DNA of 64,000 nt from Dictyobacter formicarum (GCF_016587435.1 NZ_BNJJ01000011.1:62001-126000); one strand, 5' to 3'; numbered from the stretch's first letter, positions 52,571 through 61,859 are shown. A program made the numbers and translations. The notes: a model not told the origin generated them from the letters alone.

Positions 52571-54784
52571 CTAGCTAGTGGCTTTGCAATCGTATAGCTG
52601 GGAGGAACCTCCGAAACCGCCAGCGTTGGTAGATGAGCTGGATTGCCATTGGCTGGATGGGACGGCTTTGCAGCTTTGCGTCACCCAGGAGGTAGCGCTG
52701 CTGCTCTGTCCTCCAGGTCCCCCACCAAATCCACCTGAACCGTTGAGCAAGAAGTAGCGAACAGTGCCGTTAGCTACCAGAGCCTTGAGCTGGCTGCTGG
52801 TCAGGATAGGATCGCTACCGGAGAAACCTCCCAGAGCCATGACAGCTTTGTTGGTAGAGAGGATAATCGAGTCGGCCGTTTGAGAACTGGGAACGGCGAG
52901 CAGGTACTTCGTGTTGCCCTGATTGGCTTCCAGGTATTTAATTAGCGCAGTATCAATGTTTCTGCCGCCATTGCCACCTGCATTGGCTGGCGGACCACCT
53001 GAGCCTCCTGTCGGAGCTTGCTGACTACTGGTAGTACTCTGTCGATCAAAGGTGAAGCGACGACCAGTGCCAGGTGCGCCACCGCCACCAAATCCCTGGC
53101 TCTGGCCCGCCGTTGGCAGATCAGCCACGATATTGTCGACGGCCGGGATGGCTGACCAGACGGCGGAAGTTAATAGCAGCGCGACCAGCCCCAGTCCAAC
53201 CGCGGGCAACAGCAAGCGCGTGCTGATCGTCTGGCGCGGCAGCAGACGTCCCAGAAAGAGAATAATTGCAGCTAGCGCACAGGCAATAGCGATAATCGGC
53301 ATTAGCCAGCTACCCCACGAGGGATCGGTAGCAATAATATAGATCTGCTCCATGGCGGTCAGGATCAAGGCCAGGGGCAAGAGCCAGCCATGCCAGCCAG
53401 AACGCCGATAATCCTGCCACATGACCACGATGCCGATCCCAAAGAGGGCACAGATAGCTGGTGCGAGCGTTGAAAGGTAGTATTGATGAAAAAAACTGGC
53501 CACGCTAAAAAAGATGCCCACGGTGAGTAGCCAGACGCCCCAGAGAATCAATGATTGTTGCTGCCAATCATCACGGAACTGAGGACGACGCTGCCAGGCC
53601 AGAGCCAGCATCCCCAGCAGCGCCAGGGGCAAGAGCCAGACGATCTGTCCACCAAGGGGTTGGGTAAAGAGGCGCAGTATACCAGGAGTGCCGGTATTAA
53701 AGGCCCCGCCACCACCAAAGCCGCCACCACCGAAATTTCCACCTCCATTAGTCGGCGGCCCCTGAAAACCACCATTACCAGTTTGTAAGGAAGAACCATT
53801 GGTACCCGCCGAGGAAGAAGAGTTAGCGCCCTGGATGCCCGCTGGCGGATTTTGCCCCGTTCTATTGCCACCCGGCATGCCAGCATTGCGACCACCAAAA
53901 CCAAATGAGCCAAGCAACCGTTGCACTCCGTTATAACCCAGCGCCAGGCTAATCTCCGAGTTATCCTGGCTTGAACCAACATATGGACGTTGAGAGGCCG
54001 GGATCATATCTACGGCGACCGCCCACGACAATGAAATCGTCAACATCAGTAAAACTGCCAGAGCCAGGTGGACAATACGCACCCAGAGACGCTTGGGCGC
54101 AGCTAACAGGTAGAGGAGCCCATAAGCAGGAACAACCAGGTAAGCCTCCAGCATCTTGATATTAAAGCCCAGACCCACACAAACCGCACAGAGCAATAGC
54201 CAGCGCAATTTACCTGCTTCCGCCGCCTTCATTACGGCCCATGCTCCCAGCAACATCACCAGGATCAGTGTGCTATCAATGGTGTTATTGCGATTTGTCA
54301 CCACGCTGATCGGGCTAATAGCCAGTGCCAGCGCCGCCAGCAGACCGGCAACAATGCCAAAGTGCCGTCGCACCAGATAGTAGAGTAGAACGACAGAAAG
54401 TACCCCGGCCAGCGCTTGCGGCAAGAAGATGCTAAAAGGGGTAAAGCCAAAAATCTTTGCGCTGGCCGCCTGCAGCCAGAAGCCTAGAGGCGGCTTGTCA
54501 ACAGTAACAAAACCGCCTGGATCGAATGAGACAAAGAAAAAATTGTGCCAGCTATCCAGCATGCTACGGATAGCTGCGGCATAGTATTGATTGCCATATC
54601 CATTCCGCCCCAATTGATAAAAATTCATAAAAATCGAGATCAAAGTGATCAGTGTCAGTCCCACCGGTTGCAGGAAGCGCTGCCAGCCGTCCGCTTTCTG
54701 TTCCAGCCGAAGCTCAGGCCGTGCATTAGTTACCGGTGCCGTTGTATCAATCATGGATTCCATATTTCCTTTCTGGATAGGCAT
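52571..54784 (-). CDS. PMT-family (GT39) glycosyltransferase with Gly/Asn-rich loops
   Basis: A 737-residue polytopic membrane protein of the dolichyl-phosphate-mannose/ArnT superfamily. The first luminal loop has the catalytic D-P-G-G-F-V-T-V-D-K-P-P region near residue 90, where an acidic residue binds the lipid-linked sugar. About 11-12 helices lie in residues 38-560. A long outer loop (about 295-365) is Gly/Asn/Ser-rich with F-G-G-G-G-F-G-G-G-G, and the C-terminal 150 residues form a soluble Gly/Ser-rich domain with two Cys. I start at ATG 54784, after GGTGGAGG. It is divergent from a two-component system, an arrangement seen often with this family. Acceptor unknown. Confidence 0.88.
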   Translation of the reverse strand: MPIQKGNMESMIDTTAPVTNARPELRLEQKADGWQRFLQPVGLTLITLISIFMNFYQLGRNGYGNQYYAAAIRSMLDSWHNFFFVSFDPGGFVTVDKPPLGFWLQAASAKIFGFTPFSIFLPQALAGVLSVVLLYYLVRRHFGIVAGLLAALALAISPISVVTNRNNTIDSTLILVMLLGAWAVMKAAEAGKLRWLLLCAVCVGLGFNIKMLEAYLVVPAYGLLYLLAAPKRLWVRIVHLALAVLLMLTISLSWAVAVDMIPASQRPYVGSSQDNSEISLALGYNGVQRLLGSFGFGGRNAGMPGGNRTGQNPPAGIQGANSSSSAGTNGSSLQTGNGGFQGPPTNGGGNFGGGGFGGGGAFNTGTPGILRLFTQPLGGQIVWLLPLALLGMLALAWQRRPQFRDDWQQQSLILWGVWLLTVGIFFSVASFFHQYYLSTLAPAICALFGIGIVVMWQDYRRSGWHGWLLPLALILTAMEQIYIIATDPSWGSWLMPIIAIACALAAIILFLGRLLPRQTISTRLLLPAVGLGLVALLLTSAVWSAIPAVDNIVADLPTAGQSQGFGGGGAPGTGRRFTFDRQSTTSSQQAPTGGSGGPPANAGGNGGRNIDTALIKYLEANQGNTKYLLAVPSSQTADSIILSTNKAVMALGGFSGSDPILTSSQLKALVANGTVRYFLLNGSGGFGGGPGGQSSSATSWVTQSCKAVPSSQWQSSSSTNAGGFGGSSQLYDCKATS

Positions 54785-54822
54785 TGCTACCTCCACCAGT
54801 CATAAGTGCATAAACATCAGAC

Positions 54823-54875
54823 TCTGCAAGCGCGATTATCCAACAATGCACATGCACCATAATCGCGCTTGCAGA
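54823..54875. repeat. 17-bp inverted repeat between divergent genes
   Basis: Arms 54823-54839 and 54859-54875 are exact complements with a 19-base spacer, 39 bp before the glycosyltransferase start. As both neighbours point away from it, it cannot be their 3' terminator. A leader hairpin in the glycosyltransferase mRNA or a binding site for the adjacent response regulator are the options. Confidence 0.7.
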
Positions 54876-55068
54876 CACTGCATGCTTTTAGGGTACGGAG
54901 TATTGATGAGAAAAAGATTGGAAAGATAGTAAAATTATGTGCGGCACAAGCTGAAATTAATCATTTGATCGAAAATTTACAATATCCATGTTTTTCTCTC
55001 ATATTTTTTCAATAAAGTACACGTATTCTTTCAATATTAGCGGGAACGGTTTCTAAAGGAGAGAAATT

Positions 55069-55743
55069 ATGCACATTCTTGTCGTGGAGGATGAACAGCG
55101 ACTCACATATTTGTTGCGCCGGGTGCTGCTTGAAGAACGCTATGCTGTTGATCTGGCTCATGATGGAGTAGCGGGCCTGGACCTGGCGTTGAGCGATACT
55201 TATGATGTCGTTATTCTGGATGTCATGCTGCCTGGCATGGATGGGATTGAGATTTGTCGGCAGATGCGGACTGAACGTGTGATGACGCCTGTACTGATGT
55301 TGACCGCGCTGGGCGCGGTAGAAGATCGCGTGACCGGCCTAAATGTGGGAGCCGATGATTATTTGACCAAGCCCTTTGCGATGGAGGAACTGTTAGCTCG
55401 CATCAATGCCCTACTGCGTCGACGTACTCACCACTTCGATGAAAAACAGCTATTGACGGTGGGAGATCTGACGCTTGACATGGTACGGCATGAGGTATGT
55501 CGGGATGGCCAGCTTATTGAACTGACGGCGAAAGAATTTGCGCTGCTAGAGTATCTGATGCGCCATCCAGGCCAGGTTCTAACACGTACCCAGATCACTG
55601 ATGCCGTCTGGCGCTATGATCTGGAGGCGCTCTCTAATGTGGTTGATATCTACATCCACTATCTGCGCGATAAGGTTGACCAGGGCTTCTCACGTCCATT
55701 GATCAAGACTGTGCGTGGATTTGGCTATAAGATAACCAGTTAG
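55069..55743 (+). CDS. OmpR/PhoB-family response regulator
   Basis: A 224-residue regulator. The receiver domain spans residues 1-115 with the acidic pocket E7-D8, phospho-acceptor D51 (L-D-V-M-L-P-G-M-D-G) and K-P-F near 101. The winged-helix DNA-binding domain spans about 128-222 (L-T-A-K-E-F-A-L-L-E-Y-L ... V-R-G-F-G-Y). AAGGAGAG lies 6 bases before the ATG. It is followed 17 bp later by its kinase and is divergent from the GT39 gene, a probable target. Confidence 0.96.
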   Translation: MHILVVEDEQRLTYLLRRVLLEERYAVDLAHDGVAGLDLALSDTYDVVILDVMLPGMDGIEICRQMRTERVMTPVLMLTALGAVEDRVTGLNVGADDYLTKPFAMEELLARINALLRRRTHHFDEKQLLTVGDLTLDMVRHEVCRDGQLIELTAKEFALLEYLMRHPGQVLTRTQITDAVWRYDLEALSNVVDIYIHYLRDKVDQGFSRPLIKTVRGFGYKITS

Positions 55744-55760
55744 CATGACAGGAAAAGAAT

Positions 55761-57152
55761 ATGCGTAGACATAGCAGAATCCGGTGGTCATGGCCTCATA
55801 CAACCCGGCGACACGCACAGAAACCTGAAATCATCTTATTTCGTGGGCTCCGTATTCGCCTGACGCTCTGGTACTGTGGCATATTAGGAATAGCCCTGGT
55901 GCTGTTCGGCACGGCCCTCTACTTTGGAGCCCAATATTTTCTGCTGGCACCAATTAAAGCAGATGCCACAGGTCGAGCACAGGCACAGAGAAACATGTGG
56001 CTGCACGATTCGCCGGCCCATGCTTGTATGGATCCCGTGCCGCATGGCCTGGATGATGCGCCACCCCATTCATTCCAGGGCTTCGCTCCTCCCCGCTTGA
56101 TGCTGTGCTTCGATCAAAATGGTAACCTGCTCACAACAGCCAACACTAACAGCCTGCCAGCAACGTTCCTGGATACGCACCTGGTAAAAGCTGTGCTCCA
56201 GACGGATCAGTCAGCCTCGGATGTCGTCGATGGTGGAGGTACGGTTGGATCTATCTATCGTTATGCATTGCTCGTGACCGCTCCAGATGACGGCACTAAG
56301 AGCGGTGTCGTCCTGGTGGGCGAAACGATCCAGCCGCAAATGTCAGCACTAAATCTACTGCTGGTCCTCTTACTCTCAATTGGAGGAGTCGCCTTGCTGG
56401 GAGCAGGCGTGGGAGGACTCTTTCTGGCCGATCGGGCCTTGTTGCCAGCACGCCAGGCATGGCTCAAACAGCAGCGCTTTATCGCCGATGCTTCCCATGA
56501 GCTGCGCACTCCGCTGACATTGCTGCGAGCCGATGCCGATGTGCTGCTACGTGGACGGAAGCATCTGGACGAGGAAGATACTGCATTGCTCGATGATATC
56601 ATCGGCGAAACCACCCATATGACCAGACTGGCCGCTAACTTATTAACCCTAGCTCGCCTCGACAGCAGCAACGTCCATCATGAACAAGAGGTAATCGATT
56701 TGACCGAGCTAGCAACCAGAGTAGTGCACCGCGTACAATCCCTGGCAGAGCAGCAACAAATTACTGTCCAGATCACCAGCAGTCAGCCATGGCAGGTGCT
56801 TGGAGACCCTGTATTACTGGAACAAGCGATACTAGGATTACTGGATAATGCCATTAAATATAATCATGCGGGGGGCCAGGTCAATGTGCGTACGATGAAA
56901 CAGAATGGCCAGGTTATTTTAGAGATACAGGATACGGGCAGGGGCATCGCGGCAGAACACCTGCCGCATCTCGGTGAACGCTTCTATCGTGTCGACAAAG
57001 CCCGCGCTCGTAGCGTTGGTGGTACGGGACTGGGCTTGTCTATCGCGCAAGAGAGCGCCCTGGCCCATGGCGGACAGCTCCACATCCAGAGCGCATCAGG
57101 CCAGGGCACAACTGTACGCCTGACCCTACCTGTGGTCCAGGGCCACCATTAA
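55761..57152 (+). CDS. Sensor histidine kinase
   Basis: A 463-residue membrane kinase. Two helices (about 38-60 and 195-222) bracket an extracytoplasmic sensor of about 130 residues. The dimerisation box F-I-A-D-A-S-H-E-L-R-T-P-L-T-L-L holds the phospho-His near 247. The N box (L-L-D-N-A-I-K-Y-N), G1 (D-T-G-R-G-I) and G2 (G-T-G-L-G-L) are intact. The first 25 residues are basic and cytoplasmic. Partner of the response regulator just upstream. The signal is unknown; the sensor contains a His/Pro-rich stretch (P-H-G-L-D-D-A-P-P-H-S). Confidence 0.95.
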   Translation: MRRHSRIRWSWPHTTRRHAQKPEIILFRGLRIRLTLWYCGILGIALVLFGTALYFGAQYFLLAPIKADATGRAQAQRNMWLHDSPAHACMDPVPHGLDDAPPHSFQGFAPPRLMLCFDQNGNLLTTANTNSLPATFLDTHLVKAVLQTDQSASDVVDGGGTVGSIYRYALLVTAPDDGTKSGVVLVGETIQPQMSALNLLLVLLLSIGGVALLGAGVGGLFLADRALLPARQAWLKQQRFIADASHELRTPLTLLRADADVLLRGRKHLDEEDTALLDDIIGETTHMTRLAANLLTLARLDSSNVHHEQEVIDLTELATRVVHRVQSLAEQQQITVQITSSQPWQVLGDPVLLEQAILGLLDNAIKYNHAGGQVNVRTMKQNGQVILEIQDTGRGIAAEHLPHLGERFYRVDKARARSVGGTGLGLSIAQESALAHGGQLHIQSASGQGTTVRLTLPVVQGHH

Positions 57153-57274
57153 CCTGGAACAAAAAAGCCGCAGTGATATGGTTACTGATTACTATATATC
57201 TCTGATGAAATAGCAAGTCTTTGCTATAATACGATAAATAGACAGAGATTCTTATCAGGAGCTAACGATATATC

Positions 57275-57799
57275 ATGGAACAGCCAGCCAAAAAACGTTC
57301 TTTCATCTCTCCCAGAACAGGTACAATCCTGGGTATAATAGTAATCGCGCTTGCTGTGTTTGGCGTGCTTCGCTCAGGTCCTCACGAAGTAGAGCACGAC
57401 TCGTTGTTTGCGCCCCCCCCGCCGCCAACGGTCGTCGTCACAAATCCTGTGTCCAGCACCGACCTGCATCAAAAATATAATTATAATGGCGTCAATATCA
57501 CCTTTACCAGGGCTGAGATGGCCAGTAAATTCTCCGACGATTTCAAACCCGGAGGCACCTATGTCGTACGTGTCTCCTTAAATACTACTAATAACAACAA
57601 AGATACCATTGGCGTGGACTACGTTAGTCTGACGCGTTTGATTTTACCTACAGGCCAGAGTATTAAGGGTAAGGTAGCTTCGATAAGCGCAGCCGTCTAC
57701 CCGGGTAAACCCCAGAGCGGCTACATAGATTTTCCTGTCAATGACAAGGTTGACCTCTCTCAAATCAAACTACAATTTAATAAAACAATTTTAGCTTGA
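57275..57799 (+). CDS. Membrane-anchored protein with DUF4352-like Ig-fold domain
   Basis: A 174-residue protein. Residues 17-34 are one membrane helix after a basic N-terminus, then a Pro-rich linker (P6 run near residue 48) and an outward beta domain (about 60-174), with alternating beta-strand pattern and the Y-V-V-R-V-S-L-N segment typical of DUF4352/telomeric-repeat-binding-like Ig folds. AGGAG lies 11 bases before the ATG. It may belong with the upstream two-component system as an accessory surface protein, but the 122-bp gap makes this uncertain. Confidence 0.7.
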   Translation: MEQPAKKRSFISPRTGTILGIIVIALAVFGVLRSGPHEVEHDSLFAPPPPPTVVVTNPVSSTDLHQKYNYNGVNITFTRAEMASKFSDDFKPGGTYVVRVSLNTTNNNKDTIGVDYVSLTRLILPTGQSIKGKVASISAAVYPGKPQSGYIDFPVNDKVDLSQIKLQFNKTILA

Positions 57800-58021
57800 T
57801 CAACCAATAAATATAGTGGGCGCATACGCCCGCACTCTTTTTATTTAGTCGTGTAATAAATGCTCATCGAGTGCTTCTTGCACCACTGAATAAAATAGAT
57901 ATGGCAGCATTGTCCATTGACACGACTATAGACAAGACATACCATAGAAATCTGAACTATAGACAAGCTGTTAAATTAACGGCATTGCCCAAATTATTAA
58001 AGTCAGTGGGAGGACCACACG

Positions 58022-58882
58022 GTGTCGACACAAAAAGAGACAATTACTTTGCTCATCTCCTGTCCTGATAAACCGGGCATTGTCTCCGCTATCTCGGGCT
58101 TCATTTTTGAGCACAATGGAAATATATTGGAATCCGATCAACACTCAACCAATCAGCACGAGGGTAGCTTTTTTATGCGCATCAGCTTTGCGGAAGATAC
58201 CTTTCGGTTAAGTGAGGAGGAACTGCGCGAGGCGTTTCAACCCATTGCGACGCGGTTTCAGATGCAGTGGCATGTCAGCTACTCACGCCAGCGCAAACGC
58301 GCTGGCATCCTCGTCTCCAAATATGACCATTGCCTCGTTGATCTGCTCTGGCGCTGGAAAATTGGCGAATTAACGATGGACATTCCCTTTATTATCAGCA
58401 ATCACCCCAATCTGGAGAAACTGGCCAACATGTATGGCGTTCCCTATTATCATTTTCCCGTCAAGCGCGAGACGCGACAACAAGATGAACAGCGCATGCT
58501 CGATTTTATTGGCGAGCAGGCTGATTTCCTGATCCTGGCACGCTATATGCAGATCCTGGAACCTTTCTTTGTTGATGCTTTCCCGCAACGCATCATTAAC
58601 ATCCATCATAGTTTCCTGCCTGCCTTTATCGGAGCCAGTCCCTATGATCAGGCTTTCAGGCGTGGCGTCAAACTTATTGGTGCCACCGCTCATTATGTTA
58701 CCAGCAGTCTGGATGAAGGTCCCATTATCGCCCAGGACGTCATCCACTGCGATCATCGAGATGCCGTTGATGACCTGATCCGCAAGGGCCGCGATGTCGA
58801 ACGTCGTGTGCTCGCGGAAGCCGTGCGGCTACATACATCGGACCGAGTGCTGGCCTACGAAAACAAAACCATCGTCTTCTAG
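58022..58882 (+). CDS. purU: Formyltetrahydrofolate deformylase
   Basis: A 286-residue enzyme that hydrolyses 10-formyl-THF to formate and THF. An ACT domain covers residues 7-85 (L-I-S-C-P-D-K-P-G-I-V). The formyltransferase-like domain has N-I-H-H-S-F-L-P near 197 and the G-A-T-A-H-Y-V segment near 223, which carry the catalytic Asn, His and (D-E-G-P-I-I) Asp. The start is GTG at 58022 with GGGAGG 9 bases upstream. It stands alone with its own terminator. It could supply formate for purines or balance one-carbon units. Confidence 0.96.
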   Translation: MSTQKETITLLISCPDKPGIVSAISGFIFEHNGNILESDQHSTNQHEGSFFMRISFAEDTFRLSEEELREAFQPIATRFQMQWHVSYSRQRKRAGILVSKYDHCLVDLLWRWKIGELTMDIPFIISNHPNLEKLANMYGVPYYHFPVKRETRQQDEQRMLDFIGEQADFLILARYMQILEPFFVDAFPQRIINIHHSFLPAFIGASPYDQAFRRGVKLIGATAHYVTSSLDEGPIIAQDVIHCDHRDAVDDLIRKGRDVERRVLAEAVRLHTSDRVLAYENKTIVF

Positions 58883-58898
58883 TAATTCTAATATATGT

Positions 58899-58936
58899 CC
58901 CCTTTCAGAAAATATATGAAAGGGGCTATCTTTTTT
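58899..58936 (+). terminator. Rho-independent terminator of purU
   Basis: A 9-bp stem CCCCTTTCA/TGAAAGGGG with a 9-base loop is followed by CTATC and a T6 run, 16 bp past the purU stop. Confidence 0.85.
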
Positions 58937-59306
58937 GGTCATGGGTTCCAGGCGAAATACAGAAATTCCTTATAGGAACTTTATCCACATTTTTTATCAT
59001 TTGTTGTTCGCATCTGACCACCATTGACGCGTTCTTCTTCCTTTATTGGATTAATTTATCGATAAACGCTCAATTACATAATGTTTTCCTCCAACTTCTC
59101 CGCAAGCTTATGCGCTCCCTCGATAGCTATAGTCAGGCGCCTAATAGATGAGTTTTACGGGCAATTTCCCATACAAGGTAGAGCTTAAAAAGACCATCGT
59201 ATAAAAAATATATTTTTTGAAACACATGTTGAACAACCCAAGAAGGATATGATACTATTATGCGAGGCAGAAACGGCAAGCCTCCAAATCCAAAAGAGGA
59301 GTTCAA
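58937..59306. other. Intergenic region
   Basis: 370 bp, AT-rich, ending with a ribosome binding site for the next gene. No reading frame, RNA gene or strong dyad is visible. Confidence 0.4.
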
Positions 59307-59714
59307 ATGAGCGACATGCTTCGGCTCGCACCGACATTTCGTAAAACACGAGTTGAGCTAAGTAACGAGGAACAGGCTCAATTAAACACAATTATCGACC
59401 TACTTATACCGTCCGATAAAGATTTTCCTCCCCCATCTAGTTTGCCTTTGATTGATGAAATACTGTTACATCTTTCGCCCAAAGCTGGGCGAAAAAACAC
59501 CCCGATGTTGAGTGAGAAGCGTCTACGTGCTGTATTACATGAGCTAAATTTATCCGCTGATGGAAATTTCTGTCTCGCCAATACGGAAAAACAGCAAAGC
59601 TTGCTACGCCACCTTGAGTATCGTGATCCCGCCTTCTTTCAAGCGCTCTGGACTCTTGTCAATCATAGTTATTATGCGTTGCTAGCCACACGCTGGCATA
59701 GTCAACTGGCATAA
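59307..59714 (+). CDS. Small protein, possibly gluconate 2-dehydrogenase subunit 3-like
   Basis: A 135-residue protein. L-S-N-E-E-Q-A-Q-L-N-T-I-I-D-L-L-I-P-S-D (residues 18-37) and the closing R-D-P-A-F-F-Q-A-L-W-T-L-V-N-H-S-Y-Y follow the pattern of the gluconate-2-dehydrogenase gamma-like family (subunit 3), in which the small subunit accompanies a GMC oxidoreductase. No such partner is in the window and there is no Tat signal, so the name is tentative. GAGGAG lies 6 bases before the ATG. Stand-alone gene. Confidence 0.55.
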   Translation: MSDMLRLAPTFRKTRVELSNEEQAQLNTIIDLLIPSDKDFPPPSSLPLIDEILLHLSPKAGRKNTPMLSEKRLRAVLHELNLSADGNFCLANTEKQQSLLRHLEYRDPAFFQALWTLVNHSYYALLATRWHSQLA

Positions 59715-60046
59715 CGTATTTTCAAGACGTCGTCAGACAAGATATTATTTTCCACCACCATTAATATCCATAGAGACAAATACAAGGATCCGTAGAGACG
59801 TGTAGCCATTCTCTCAGAGAGAATGAGCTGACCCGACTGCGGATCTTTGTTTCGTTAACACCATGTTTTGAAACAACTACACATGGCTTATTTATGATGT
59901 GTGTGCATAGCACGCCACCAGTTCCAGCCAAGGCAAACACCACAGGCGTACACTATGTAGATCAATCAGGTTTACATAACAAAAGTGATTAGCTGGAAAA
60001 CGATGACATAGTTTGCAACCTTTGGCGAAATAGTGCGTAATTCATA
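59715..60046. other. Intergenic region upstream of the padR promoter
   Basis: 332 bp with a small imperfect dyad CATTCTCT/AGAGAATG at 59808-59826. A 60-codon minus-strand frame here has no ribosome binding site. Nothing else is visible before the PadR promoter. Confidence 0.4.
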
Positions 60047-60099
60047 TTGACAACAATACGATATATCGTATATAGTAAGAACACGATAACGATATATCG
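60047..60099 (+). promoter_or_regulatory. PadR promoter with two operator copies
   Basis: TTGACA at 60047-60052 and TATAGT at 60071-60076, spaced 18 bp, form a good sigma-A-type promoter. The 16-bp palindrome ATACGATATATCGTAT (60056-60071) fills the spacer, and its core CGATATATCG recurs at 60090-60099, 31 bp (three turns) downstream. A protein bound here would block RNA polymerase, so self-repression by the PadR protein is likely. Confidence 0.75.
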
Positions 60100-60133
60100 C
60101 AATCTAGTGAACTCGGAAAGGAGACCCGCTGAA

Positions 60134-60877
60134 ATGTTTAACCGTTTCAACAGACACTTTGCCTTTGGCTATGAGGGTGGACCCCAGGATTGGGAGGGGT
60201 GGACTCCACCATGGTTAAACCGTGATGAGCCTCATCACCATCACCATCACGGACCTCGCTTCTTCGGTATGCGCATGCGCCGTGGACCCTTTGGCCCTGG
60301 CGGCCCGTTCGGCCCTGGCGGTCCCTTTGGTCCTGAAGGTGGGCCTTTCAAGGCAGGACAACGCTTCTTTGGACGTGGCGATGTCAAGTATGCGCTGCTT
60401 GAGTTGCTGCGCGAGCGTCCTATGCATGGCTATGAGATGATGAAGGCGCTGGAGGAGCGCTCCGGTGGTTTCTATGCTCCCAGTGCTGGCACCATCTATC
60501 CAACGCTACAATTGCTGGAAGATCGTGGTCTGGTCACGGTCCAGGAAGAGAACGGCAAGAAAACCTATAGCATTACAGAAGAAGGCAAGAATTTTCTGAA
60601 TGAGCATCAAAAAGAGGAGGAAAATTTCGTGCCGCCCTGGGCCCACGGTCGCTTCTGGAATGAGCCGGAAATTCAGGCTATCCGCACCGAGGCCATGGAG
60701 GTTGCTCGCCTCTTCGCTATTGCGGGCCGCTCGTCTTTCCGCGATAGCGAAAAGCTAGGTCGCCTGCGCCTGATCCTGGAACGCACCCACAAAGATCTGA
60801 ATGACTTCATCTATGGTACACCGACGAAAACTGCAGAGCCTGGAAGCGAGACCCCTCCAGCCGATCAAAACATCTAA
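60134..60877 (+). CDS. PadR family transcriptional regulator with His/Gly-rich N-terminal extension
   Basis: A 247-residue regulator. Residues 80-155 form the PadR winged helix (R-P-M-H-G-Y-E-M-M-K-A-L, G-T-I-Y-P-T-L-Q-L-L-E), followed by a helical C-terminus for dimerisation (about 190-235). The first 78 residues are unusual: Trp-rich, then six consecutive His, then four G-P-F-G-P repeats. The extension could bind metal such as Ni, Cu or Zn. The ATG at 60134 has AAAGGAG 10 bases upstream and is far better than earlier frames. Its own promoter has matching dyads, so autoregulation is likely. No efflux gene lies beside it. Confidence 0.9.
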   Translation: MFNRFNRHFAFGYEGGPQDWEGWTPPWLNRDEPHHHHHHGPRFFGMRMRRGPFGPGGPFGPGGPFGPEGGPFKAGQRFFGRGDVKYALLELLRERPMHGYEMMKALEERSGGFYAPSAGTIYPTLQLLEDRGLVTVQEENGKKTYSITEEGKNFLNEHQKEEENFVPPWAHGRFWNEPEIQAIRTEAMEVARLFAIAGRSSFRDSEKLGRLRLILERTHKDLNDFIYGTPTKTAEPGSETPPADQNI

Positions 60878-60923
60878 TCTCGATAATCGGGTAATTGCTG
60901 GTAAAAAGATATTAAGTAAAAGG

Positions 60924-60954
60924 GAGGAGAATGCTGTGATTCTCCTCTTTTTTT
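60924..60954 (+). terminator. Rho-independent terminator of padR
   Basis: A 9-bp stem GAGGAGAAT/ATTCTCCTC with a 6-base loop is followed by T7. It lies 47 bp after the padR stop and 21 bp before the convergent gene. Confidence 0.9.
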
Positions 60955-60974
60955 GTTTCGCGCACATAGATTCT

Positions 60975-61289
60975 TTAGAAGTGAAATAACAGGATCAGGA
61001 GGATGGTAACAATATGCAAGGTTTGGTCTAACCAGATCGGGCCAATCAGTTTATAGCGTGCCTTTAGCGGATCAACAATGAAATGGGTACCAAAGATGAT
61101 CGCCGTCGCCAGTAGCGAGGGATGGGCGAACAACACAAAGGTTGCTGTATAGGTTGCGCAATGATAAAAATTAACCTCCCAACTTTTCCCTTTCTCCATG
61201 CTCATCCACGCACTCTGAAATGCAAAATCCCCGATAAAGTGGCAGGCTAGCCAGATTAATAAAGTGGTGGCCGAAAAAGTAAGGTTCAT
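60975..61289 (-). CDS. DUF3307 family membrane protein
   Basis: A 104-residue protein with three to four hydrophobic helices. L-A-C-H-F-I-G-D-F-A-F-Q (residues 14-25), Y-H-C-A-T-Y-T near 42 and F-G-T-H-F-I-V-D-P near 66 match the DUF3307 family, in which His and Asp residues recur in the membrane. Function unknown. GGGAG lies 8 bases before the ATG. Last in a run of minus-strand genes. Confidence 0.85.
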   Translation of the reverse strand: MNLTFSATTLLIWLACHFIGDFAFQSAWMSMEKGKSWEVNFYHCATYTATFVLFAHPSLLATAIIFGTHFIVDPLKARYKLIGPIWLDQTLHIVTILLILLFHF

Positions 61290-61448
61290 ATAATTCTCCC
61301 TAACAGCTCTCTTTTACACATTTTAGATGCCAGGGATAACAATTACAGTGAACTATGTCGCTATCAGATTGTGGATCATTACACATATCTTTTATGGGCG
61401 AGAGGTAGGTCCTGCTGCTTCTTTTTCGGCGCTCAGAAAACATATTTA

Positions 61449-61793
61449 TTAGTGTGCCCACACATAAGTTAATATACAATTCAGCACAAAGATGAGCGCG
61501 AAAGCAATGCCCAGTGAACGTTGGTTAGCCACGTAAAGAGCGAGGGCAGCCGAACCAAAGAAAACTATCTGCAACAGTAAGTACCCCAAACCATGTAGCT
61601 GCCATTGTGATTTTGGCGCCCCCCACATTCCCCATATTACTGCCGCCAGCGCCGGGGCACCGATTCCCAGCGCAACCTTGCCAATCACACCCTGTCCGTT
61701 GTGAAAACCCCAATATCCAAGCGCGGCCAGAGCACCCAGTTCCAGAAAAAAAGTCAGTGCCATATTCGCATATTTAAGTACTAATAGAAACAT
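61449..61793 (-). CDS. YrdB family (DUF2568) membrane protein
   Basis: A 114-residue protein with four helices. The N-terminal L-E-L-G-A-L-A-A-L-G-Y-W-G-F and the W-G-M-W-G-A-P-K-S segment in the middle are hallmarks of the DUF2568/YrdB family. Function unknown. GGAAGGG lies about 9 bases before the ATG. Together with the TetR gene 66 bp upstream it may form one transcript, which would make it a candidate target of that regulator. Confidence 0.88.
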   Translation of the reverse strand: MFLLVLKYANMALTFFLELGALAALGYWGFHNGQGVIGKVALGIGAPALAAVIWGMWGAPKSQWQLHGLGYLLLQIVFFGSAALALYVANQRSLGIAFALIFVLNCILTYVWAH

Positions 61794-61859
61794 GACGTAG
61801 AATCCCTTCCGTATTTATCAGTATGTTTTATCTTTATGAGCTTACATCCATAGCCAGAG

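Noticed and set aside
59761..59943. 60-codon minus-strand frame upstream of padR
   Set aside because: No ribosome binding site and no similarity; occurs in non-coding-like DNA.
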